Source: an uncultured Dorea sp. (GTDB taxonomy: Bacteria; Bacillota; Clostridia; Lachnospirales; Lachnospiraceae). Taken from it: 64,000 nucleotides of DNA. Under the pieces are notes generated by a model. It saw nothing but the letters and a program-made list of their open reading frames with translations, was not told the DNA's origin and made no database searches. Location of the stretch: positions 62,001 to 126,000 of the forward strand of contig CAPEBR010000003.1 in NCBI GenBank assembly GCA_948602995.1, in the 5' to 3' direction. Both the position numbers and the translations under genes were made by a program. Positions 57,771 to 64,000 of this stretch are shown here, piece after piece; position 1 is the stretch's first letter; every line of letters starts with the position of its first letter.

Positions 57771-59715
57771 TATGTACACCTCCCTGATCTGCAGGATGGC
57801 AGATATCATCTGCCGGACAGCTGCTGTTATCCTGGGGGATAAAAGTATCACCCGCCGGACCAGATGCGCGGCTTTTCGGACTGCAGACTGCATCCGCCGG
57901 ACAAATCTGCGCACAGAGAGAGCAGCCGGTACACAGGGATGAATCAATGCAGACCCTCCCTTCTGAGAGAATAAGCGCAGGACATCCAAGCTCACGGATA
58001 CATTTGCGGCATCCGGTACATTTTCTGGAATCAACAGACATGCTGCCGGACGGTCTGGTAAGGGCAATGCATGGGGACTTGAAAATAATGGCTTTTACGC
58101 CTGGTTTATCCGCCGTCTGCTTTACGCATTCCAGGGAAGCCTGGTAGTCCAGAGGGTTCACTGTTTCAACGACAGTAAGCCCGATTCCCCTGAGGACAGA
58201 TTCAATATTTATTTTCTGCACGATCTCACCCATCATGGTCTGTCCTGTGCCGGGGTGAGGCTGGTGTCCTGTCATGGCAGTCGTAGAGTTATCCAGTATG
58301 ATTAAAGTCATATTTGCCTGATTATAAACTGCATTCACTACACCCGTGATCGCTGAGGCAAAAAATGTGGAATCACCTACAAATGCGAAACAGGCAGTAT
58401 CCGGTTCCATGTGTCCGATCCCCTGGGCAATTCCAAGACCTGCGCCCATACAAAGACAGGTGTCCACCATGTCGAGAGGCATGGCGTTTCCCAGGGTATA
58501 GCACCCGATATCCCCGCAGAAAACTGTTTTTCTTCCCTTCATGGCAGTCTTTACCGCATAGAAGGAAGCACGGTGAGGGCATCCGGCGCAGAGAACCGGA
58601 GGTCTTGCCGGGAGCGCCGGAGGGGCAGGGGCAGCGGAAAGGTCTCCAGTAACAGCGGCTGTGCCATTTCCGGATCCGGCGTCCGCCCCTAAAAACTGCA
58701 GGAGATCATTGTGCACGCTGTCGCGGCTGTTTTCCCCTGCGTTTTTTACATGTCCTGTAAGCTTTCCATAGATCCTTACAGGGAGATGACGCCTTCCGCA
58801 GAGATAGTTAAGCTCCCGCTCAAGAACCGGATCCAGTTCCTCAATACAGAGGACTTCCTCAAGACCGTCCAGAAATTCAAGCGCCAGCTTTTCGGGAAAC
58901 GGATGGGGCGTAGAAACCTTAAAAAGTCTTGCCATGCCTAGATGTTCCAGAGTTTCAATTGCATAGGTGAAGCTGATACCGCCTGATACGACTCCCTTTT
59001 TAAGCTTCTGATTCCTTTCGCATGCCGGATAGATGCGGTTCCGGCTGTATTTAGAGAAATCTTCGGCCAGCTTTACATTTCTGGCCTCGATTTTTATGTG
59101 GTTCTGATAGGAAAGGCGGGGAAAGATGACCCAGCGGCCTGTATCCTTCACGAATCCCTCGAATCTGTGCGGCTGATATTCTGTCTCATCCTTTACGGTA
59201 ATAGAAGCGTAGCCGTGACAGACCCTTGTAGTAGGCCGCAAAAAGACAGGGGTTCCGTATTGTTCTGAATATTCAAAGGCTTCCTGTACCATCTCATAAG
59301 CCTCCTGCGGATCCGAGGGATCAAAGCAGGGAAGCTTTGAAAATCCGGCAAAACATCTTGTATCCTGTTCAGTCTGGGATGAGACCGGCCCCGGATCATC
59401 TGCCACAAGTACAACCATACCGCCCTTAACGCCAATATACTCCAGGCTCATCAGCGGATCAGAAGCTACATTGAGCCCCACCTGTTTCATGGTAACCATA
59501 CATCTTGCCCCGGTATAAGCGGCTCCTGAGGCTACTTCCATGGCCGCTTTCTCATTGACGGACCATTCTACGTAGATGTCAGATGTCCTGCGCTTTGCCA
59601 CGGTTTCCAGTACCTCTGAGGAAGGCGTGCCCGGATAGCCGGATACAAGATTCACACCGGCCGCAATGGCTCCCAGGGCAATAGCTTCATTGCCCATTAA
59701 AAATTCTTTATGCAT
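57763..59715 (-). CDS. iorA: Indolepyruvate:ferredoxin oxidoreductase alpha subunit
   Basis: The 650-residue enzyme has the pyrimidine-binding N-terminus (GNEAIALGAIAAGVNLVSGYPGTPS), the central CPHRASFYAV and the ThDP-binding FVGDSTFFASAITGVVNAVYNQ region with ILDNSTTAMTGHQPHPG. It ends in two 4Fe-4S ferredoxin-like motifs: CTGCRKCIRELGCPA and CTGCSLCAQICPA. After these there is an unusual Ser/Pro/Cys-rich tail with a second CPADxxC copy. It works with IorB in aromatic 2-oxoacid oxidation. Confidence 0.95.
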   Translation of the reverse strand: MHKEFLMGNEAIALGAIAAGVNLVSGYPGTPSSEVLETVAKRRTSDIYVEWSVNEKAAMEVASGAAYTGARCMVTMKQVGLNVASDPLMSLEYIGVKGGMVVLVADDPGPVSSQTEQDTRCFAGFSKLPCFDPSDPQEAYEMVQEAFEYSEQYGTPVFLRPTTRVCHGYASITVKDETEYQPHRFEGFVKDTGRWVIFPRLSYQNHIKIEARNVKLAEDFSKYSRNRIYPACERNQKLKKGVVSGGISFTYAIETLEHLGMARLFKVSTPHPFPEKLALEFLDGLEEVLCIEELDPVLERELNYLCGRRHLPVRIYGKLTGHVKNAGENSRDSVHNDLLQFLGADAGSGNGTAAVTGDLSAAPAPPALPARPPVLCAGCPHRASFYAVKTAMKGRKTVFCGDIGCYTLGNAMPLDMVDTCLCMGAGLGIAQGIGHMEPDTACFAFVGDSTFFASAITGVVNAVYNQANMTLIILDNSTTAMTGHQPHPGTGQTMMGEIVQKINIESVLRGIGLTVVETVNPLDYQASLECVKQTADKPGVKAIIFKSPCIALTRPSGSMSVDSRKCTGCRKCIRELGCPALILSEGRVCIDSSLCTGCSLCAQICPADAVCSPKSRASGPAGDTFIPQDNSSCPADDICHPADQGGVHNE

Positions 59716-59756
59716 AAAATCACCTCTGTTTACGTCAATACGAATTCGCTCATTCT

Positions 59757-59793
59757 GTTACTGTTCACGGCCCGGGAGGCCGTTCATAGTAAC
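59757..59793. repeat. 37-bp hairpin repeat
   Basis: GTTACTGTTCACGG...TTCATAGTAAC is 37 bp, same family as 3760-3796, 12757-12793 and 14357-14393. 59716-60145 has no gene and is mostly repeats. Confidence 0.88.
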
Positions 59794-59800
59794 GTTTCTT

Positions 59801-59884
59801 ATGACCTTTTGACACTTGTATCATAGCATACTATGATACAAGTGTCAAAAGGTCATGCGTTTCATGCCTGCATGAAAAAGCGTG
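59801..59884 (-). repeat. TTTTGACACTTGTATCAT repeat with 26-bp perfect palindrome
   Basis: 59801-59826 and 59831-59856 are perfect 26-bp inverted arms with a 4-nt loop. On the minus strand 59884-59831 aligns with the hairpin-plus-tail unit at 6995-7053. It looks like one unit with its tail copied in inverted form. Confidence 0.85.
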
Positions 59885-59887
59885 ACT

Positions 59888-60020
59888 GCTACTGTTCACA
59901 CAGGTCTGTGCATTTACTGCACAGATCGTAAGAAAGTGATTCAGGTGTGAGCAAATCCCATTCGCAAGGCGAATTTTAGATGGATTTGCGAATGTTACTG
60001 TGAACGGAGTGAACAGTAAC
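59888..60020 (+). repeat. Dispersed 130-bp composite repeat, copy B
   Basis: It runs from GCTACTGTTCACACAGG to GTGAACAGTAAC and is closely similar throughout to 2151-2282. Confidence 0.9.
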
Positions 60021-60043
60021 GCGTGACTGTTACTGGAAGAGAG

Positions 60044-60072
60044 TTGATGGATAACGGTTCTTTTGGTATAAT
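60044..60072 (+). promoter_or_regulatory. Probable sigma-A promoter for the ornithine cyclodeaminase-family gene
   Basis: TTGATG at 60044-60049, 17-base spacer, TATAAT at 60067-60072, 73 bases before the ATG. Confidence 0.7.
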
Positions 60073-60145
60073 AGAGCTATGATTCGGAGGCCGTAAGTTC
60101 CGGCCTTTTATACCGGGAGGTTAAAAAAAACGAGGAGGTTTTGAG

Positions 60146-61195
60146 ATGTACGCAGCAACAGAGGAACAGTTAAAACGATTTGAAGAGGAGCATGAGTTCC
60201 TGAAGTCAAAGCTGGATTTGGGGAAAGAGATTCTCTGGCTTACCAGGGAGGAATGCATGGAAGCAGGACCGGATGTTCCGGAGACCTTAGAGCTGGTGAA
60301 TCAGGCTATGACTGCCCATGGAAGAAAAGAATATGAGATGCCTGCCAAGATCGGAATTCATCCGTATGAGGACGTATTTTACCATGCCATGCCAGCTTAT
60401 GTGCCGGGGAACCTTGCCTGCGGATGCAAGTGGATTGAATGCTATCCGAGAAATCCAAAGGAGTATCATCTGCCGCAGACAACGGGACTGCAGATTATGA
60501 ACGATATTGTAACAGGCGTGCCGGTTGCAGTCATGGACTGTACGTGGCTTACTGCCATGAGAACGCCGGCGGTGACAGCTTTGGCGGCAGCTAAGCTTCA
60601 TCCCCATGCGAAGACTTTTGGAATGTTTGGATGCGGCGTCCAGGGGATCGGACATGTGAGATTTGTATCCAGAGCGCTGCCAAAACTGGAATGCATCTAT
60701 ATCTATGATACGTATCCGGAGAGTATGGACCGCCTGATTGAGACTGTGCAGGATGAGGTGAAGATTCCGATTGTAAAGGCAGAGAATCCGAAGGAAGTTG
60801 TGGACCACTGCGAGGTCTTAAGTTCAGCAACAGTCATTGTACGCGAGCCGATGAAAGTGGTTAAGAAGGAGTGGGTGAGGAAGGGGCAGACCATCCTTCC
60901 ATGTGATCTGAATACTTTCTGGGATCCGGAGATTACACTGCATGCAGATAAGTATATTGTGGACAGTATTGATGAACACGAGCTCTTTAACGGAATGGGA
61001 TACTTCCCGGACGGGCTTGCGCAGGTTTATGCCGAGACAGGAGAGATTCTTGCAGGCCTGAAAGATGGCCGGACTGGGGAGGACGAACTGATTGTCTGCA
61101 GCAATATAGGAATTTCAACAAATGATGTGGCGATGGGGCAGCGCATCCTGTCTAATGCATTAAAGTCAGGGCTCGGACAAAAATTAAAATTATAA
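60146..61195 (+). CDS. Ornithine cyclodeaminase / mu-crystallin family protein
   Basis: The 349-residue protein has the family's AMPAYVP-like N-terminal region, CTWLTAMRTPAVTALAAAKL near residue 133, the NAD-binding MFGCGVQGIGHVRF near 158 and a DIDEHELFNGMG-like end. Members reduce or deaminate imino or amino acids (ornithine cyclodeaminase, alanine dehydrogenase, ketimine reductase). The 30-residue N-terminal extension before the core is longer than in classical OCD. GAGGAGG precedes the ATG. The substrate is unknown; a single gene with its own promoter and a weak terminator. Confidence 0.85.
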   Translation: MYAATEEQLKRFEEEHEFLKSKLDLGKEILWLTREECMEAGPDVPETLELVNQAMTAHGRKEYEMPAKIGIHPYEDVFYHAMPAYVPGNLACGCKWIECYPRNPKEYHLPQTTGLQIMNDIVTGVPVAVMDCTWLTAMRTPAVTALAAAKLHPHAKTFGMFGCGVQGIGHVRFVSRALPKLECIYIYDTYPESMDRLIETVQDEVKIPIVKAENPKEVVDHCEVLSSATVIVREPMKVVKKEWVRKGQTILPCDLNTFWDPEITLHADKYIVDSIDEHELFNGMGYFPDGLAQVYAETGEILAGLKDGRTGEDELIVCSNIGISTNDVAMGQRILSNALKSGLGQKLKL

Positions 61196-61218
61196 ATAAA
61201 AATATACATTGATGAAAA

Positions 61219-61243
61219 GACCACAGGATAGTTTCCCGTGGTC
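61219..61243 (+). terminator. Weak terminator
   Basis: GACCAC / GTGGTC stem with a 13-nt loop containing AGG and CCC that may extend pairing, then TCATTTC. Confidence 0.4.
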
Positions 61244-61282
61244 TCATTTCGTGTGATGAAGAGGAGAGGTGTTTTTTAGTTT

Positions 61283-63037
61283 ATGAAGGAGAAGCTGAAG
61301 AAATTATTTGCTTATTATGCTCCATACAAGCCGTTGTTTTACAGTGATATGGTTTTTGCGGTTCTCGGGGCAGCAGTTACACTGATGATCCCGCTTATTG
61401 TACGCTATATTACAAATGAGGTGGTCTACTTTACGCCATCTGAAGCAAAGCATAAGATTATGATGCTTGGTGCAGCTCTTGTGGGGCTTGTACTGGTAGA
61501 GATATTCTGTAATTTTTACATAGCATACTATGGACATGTGATGGGAGCGCATATGGAAGCCGACATGCGGAGGGATATTTTTGGGCACTATCAGAAGCTT
61601 ACATTTGCATTCTATGACAATCAGAAGGTGGGGCACCTTCTGTCAAGAATTACGAGCGACTTATTTGACATCAGTGAGCTTCTGCATCATGGGCCGGAAG
61701 ATCTTGTGATTTCCATTATTAAAATCATTGGTTCCTTTGCAATTCTTCTTACGATTAATGTCAGGCTTGCACTGGTTGCATTTTCATTCATCCCGGTGAT
61801 GGCTGTATTCGCATTTTATTATAACGGACGGATGAAGCGGGCATTTAAGAGGAACCGGGAGAGGATTGCAGATATCAACAGCCAGATTGAAGACAGTCTG
61901 GCGGGAATACGCGTGGTGAAGTCCTTCGCCAATGAAAAAGAAGAGATGAGAAAGTTTAAGATGGGGAACGATAATTTTGTGGCAGCCAAACGGGTCAGCT
62001 ATAAATACATGGGAATCTATCATTCCGGGCTGGGCGCTATGACAACACTTGTAACGGTAGGGGTTCTTGTCTTCGGTGTGCTGATGATGCTGGATGGAGC
62101 GGTAGAGCTGTCTGACTTGATTACATTCATCTTATACATTACCAACTTCACGGATCCGGTGAAAAAACTGGTAAGCTTCACGGAACAGTTCCAGAATGGC
62201 TATTCAGGTTTTGAGAGATTTCTGGAAATCCTGTCGATTGCCCCGGATATAGCGGACAAACCGGACTCGGTATCTGTAGAAAAAGTAAGAGGCGATGTGG
62301 AGTTTAAAAATGTTTCTTTCCACTATGAGGATCAGAGCCAGCAGGTTCTCCACGGAATCAGCCTGAAGGTGAGGGCAGGGGAATATATTGCTCTTGTGGG
62401 GCCGTCAGGAGTAGGAAAGACCACCCTGCTAAGCCTGATTCCGAGATTTTACGAGGTATCGGAGGGTGCAGTATGCATTGATGGTATGGATATCCGGGAT
62501 ATGAAGCTGAATGACCTGAGGGGACAGATCGGAATCGTGCAGCAGGATGTTTATCTTTTTGCCGGCTCGATTATGGATAATATCCGGTATGGAAAGCCGG
62601 AAGCATCAGATGAGGAGGTGCTGCGGGCAGCGAAGGCAGCCAATGCCCATGAGTTTATTATGAATTTCCCGGAAGGATATGATACAGACATTGGACAGAG
62701 GGGAGTCAAGCTTTCCGGAGGGCAGAAGCAGAGACTTTCAATTGCCAGAGTCTTTCTGAAAAATCCGCCCATTCTCATTTTTGACGAGGCGACCTCTGCC
62801 CTGGATAATCAGAGTGAAAGGGTAGTGCAGCATTCCCTGGAAAGTCTTGCAAAGAACCGTACGACCTTTGTTATCGCCCACAGGCTTACTACGATCCGCA
62901 ATGCTGAAAAGATCCTTGTGCTCACAAGTGACGGAATTGCAGAACAAGGCAGCCATGAAGAGCTGATGGAGAAAAAAGGAATTTATGAGGCGTTGTTCAC
63001 ACAGGGCTTTGAATATTGTTCACTCCGTTCACAGTAA
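61283..63037 (+). CDS. ABC exporter (MsbA/LmrA-type half-transporter)
   Basis: The 584-residue protein has six N-terminal helices and a complete ATPase: Walker A GPSGVGKTT near residue 374, Q-loop IVQQDVYLF, signature LSGGQKQRLSIARVFL, Walker B LIFDEATSALD, switch IAHRLTT. It would act as a homodimer or with an unseen partner to export lipids or drugs. Its final residues SLRSQ and the stop lie inside the 130-bp repeat element, so the repeat has replaced the native end just after GFEYC. The ribosome binding site GAGGAGAGG is about 12 nt before the ATG. Confidence 0.92.
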   Translation: MKEKLKKLFAYYAPYKPLFYSDMVFAVLGAAVTLMIPLIVRYITNEVVYFTPSEAKHKIMMLGAALVGLVLVEIFCNFYIAYYGHVMGAHMEADMRRDIFGHYQKLTFAFYDNQKVGHLLSRITSDLFDISELLHHGPEDLVISIIKIIGSFAILLTINVRLALVAFSFIPVMAVFAFYYNGRMKRAFKRNRERIADINSQIEDSLAGIRVVKSFANEKEEMRKFKMGNDNFVAAKRVSYKYMGIYHSGLGAMTTLVTVGVLVFGVLMMLDGAVELSDLITFILYITNFTDPVKKLVSFTEQFQNGYSGFERFLEILSIAPDIADKPDSVSVEKVRGDVEFKNVSFHYEDQSQQVLHGISLKVRAGEYIALVGPSGVGKTTLLSLIPRFYEVSEGAVCIDGMDIRDMKLNDLRGQIGIVQQDVYLFAGSIMDNIRYGKPEASDEEVLRAAKAANAHEFIMNFPEGYDTDIGQRGVKLSGGQKQRLSIARVFLKNPPILIFDEATSALDNQSERVVQHSLESLAKNRTTFVIAHRLTTIRNAEKILVLTSDGIAEQGSHEELMEKKGIYEALFTQGFEYCSLRSQ

Positions 63038-63144
63038 CATTCGCAAATCCATTTAAAATTCGCTTCGCGAATGGGATTTGCTTACACCTGAATCATTTTC
63101 TTACGGACTTTGCAGTAAATGCAAAGTCCTGTGTGAACAGTAAC
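63018..63144 (-). repeat. Dispersed 130-bp composite repeat, copy C
   Basis: It is the reverse-complement copy of 2151-2282, from GTTCACTCCGTTCAC to TGTGAACAGTAAC. It overlaps the last 20 bases of the ABC exporter gene. Confidence 0.9.
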
Positions 63145-63183
63145 GGGCTTTGCATTTACTACAGATGGATTTTAAAACAAATT

Positions 63184-63212
63184 TTGATATCTTGTAAAAA
63201 ATATGGTATACT
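63184..63212 (+). promoter_or_regulatory. Probable sigma-A promoter for the DUF2156 gene
   Basis: TTGATA at 63184-63189, 17-base spacer, TATACT at 63207-63212. The leader contains a perfect 10-bp hairpin CGTCACAGAG / CTCTGTGACG at 63235-63259. Confidence 0.65.
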
Positions 63213-63326
63213 AATTTGTAACTGTTCAGAAGGTCGTCACAGAGCCTGCCTCTGTGACGGTAATGAGTAGTTACACAAATTTTTAAGTATAGTCACAGAG
63301 TGAACGGAAACGGATAAAGGTGAATT

Positions 63327-64000
63327 ATGGAAGAGACACAGTTTAAAAGAGCAGAATTGGAAGATAAAGAGATCATCTCTGATTATTTCAGGCGTCATAC
63401 GAGCAGAAGCTGTGAGAGGACGTTTGTAAATGTCTTTTTATGGTCCAGACAGTATCCTGTAAAATGGGCGGTTGTAGAGAACACCCTTGTATTTAAAAGT
63501 GAAGACAATACGCATGTATCCTTCGCATTTCCGGCGGGGGAGGAGGAGAATGTAAGGAAAGTTCTGGAGGAGATGAAGGCTTACAGTGAGAAAAAGGGCT
63601 ATCCCTTTACAATGTACAATGTGACGCCGGATAATTTTGAACTTCTTGAGAAATGGTATCCGGGAAGATTTCAGATCGAATATGAACGGGACAACGCGGA
63701 TTATGTATATGAATCAGAGAAGCTTGCCGCCCTTCCGGGAAAGAAACTGCATGCAAAGAGAAACCATGTGAATAAGTTTAAGTCAGTATACGCGAACCGC
63801 TGGAGTTACGAATCCATTTCCAGGGAGAATGTGGAGGAGTGCTTTCAGATGGCCCTCAGGTGGCGGAATGATAATGGATGCAACGAAGATCTGGAAAAAA
63901 ATGCGGAGATGTGTGTGACACTGAACGCCCTGCGGCTGTTTGAAGAGCTTGGACTGACAGGGGGAGTCCTCCGTGTGGACGGGGAGATTGTGGCATTTAC
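63327..64000 (+). CDS. DUF2156 (LPG synthase C-terminal-like) protein, 3' end cut by window edge
   Basis: The open frame from ATG 63327 runs 224 codons to the window end without a stop. It resembles DUF2156 proteins, which share the GNAT-like fold of the phosphatidylglycerol lysyltransferase C-terminal domain: WSRQYPVKWAVVENTLVF near residue 38, a GKKLHAKRNHVNKF motif near 137 and LRVDGEIVAF at the edge. Full members are about 290-300 residues. Some act as aminoacyl-tRNA-dependent transferases; for stand-alone proteins the function is unknown. GGATAAAGG precedes the ATG. Confidence 0.85.
   Translation, partial: MEETQFKRAELEDKEIISDYFRRHTSRSCERTFVNVFLWSRQYPVKWAVVENTLVFKSEDNTHVSFAFPAGEEENVRKVLEEMKAYSEKKGYPFTMYNVTPDNFELLEKWYPGRFQIEYERDNADYVYESEKLAALPGKKLHAKRNHVNKFKSVYANRWSYESISRENVEECFQMALRWRNDNGCNEDLEKNAEMCVTLNALRLFEELGLTGGVLRVDGEIVAF

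Noticed and set aside
57771..58067. Longer N-terminal reading of iorB
   Set aside because: The added 99 residues are antisense-free but lie in another frame of iorA, are Arg/Val-rich without domain character, and the ATG at 57770 has a good ribosome binding site.

Overview
The window looks like a chromosome segment of a spore-forming, low-to-mid GC Firmicute of the Lachnospiraceae/Clostridia type. Pointers are AddAB in place of RecBCD, a spore-protein-like (SASP) gene, the pyrC-pyrF-pyrK-pyrD order, IorAB plus phenylacetate-CoA ligase, FtsEX followed by an M23 peptidase and a C-terminal processing protease, and strong AGGAGG ribosome binding sites. I recognised no rRNA, tRNA or CRISPR array. 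The genus is not claimed.

Layout. 1-3.5 kb: DUF6483 fragment, a two-gene ABC exporter, and an AAA-ATPase that stops before its usual C-terminal half. 4.0-8.9 kb: zinc/cadmium locus (His-rich P1B ATPase, SmtB/CadC-type repressor, second divergent P1B ATPase) with a SmtB/CzrA-like operator at 3978-3997. 8.9-14.3 kb: TPR lipoprotein, hflX, AraC regulator, a DapF whose two catalytic Cys positions are Ser, a Nim-like flavoprotein and a radical SAM protein. 14.4-16.4 kb: BlaI/BlaR1-like pair. 16.9-33.3 kb: a strongly AT-rich accessory island (below). 33.3-35.2 kb: debris (transposase fragment, a possible BREX BrxC tail, an internally deleted RecG-like gene). 35.3-42.6 kb: addB-addA. 42.7-44.9 kb: PadR-DUF1700-DUF4097-PspC envelope cassette. 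45.1-47.7 kb: long hairpin element, SASP-like gene, TagA-type glycosyltransferase, CdaR-type regulator. 47.8-51.8 kb: ftsE-ftsX-M23-Ctp. 51.8-55.8 kb: pyrimidine operon. 55.9-59.7 kb (minus strand): iorA-iorB-paaK. 60.1-64 kb: ornithine-cyclodeaminase-family enzyme, ABC exporter and a DUF2156 gene cut by the window edge.

The main candidate for a new system is the 16.9-33.3 kb island. It encodes an acyl carrier protein, two adenylate-forming enzymes, two paralogous BtrH/C39-like proteins that bracket the island, a cytidylyltransferase-like nucleotidyltransferase, an APH-like kinase, a cupin, an NAD-dependent epimerase, two phosphatases (histidine phosphatase and PHP) and three ABC half-transporters. 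As inference, this is a pathway in which an acid is adenylated, loaded on a carrier protein and transferred to a phosphorylated or nucleotide-activated polyol or sugar, then exported. The AMP-ligase gene is split by two -1 frame changes, each exactly at an A7 run that forms a canonical slippery heptamer. The BlaI/BlaR1-like pair next to the island shares a 15-bp motif with the island's leader.

A second theme is a dense set of dispersed palindromic repeats: a 37-bp hairpin in four copies, a 130-bp composite element in three, a GGGGACGGGG palindrome in three, and a hairpin-plus-TTTTGAC(G/A)CTTGTATCAT element in four. Three genes (addA, the second BtrH-like gene and the last ABC exporter) end inside such repeats, so their last residues and stop codons come from the repeat.
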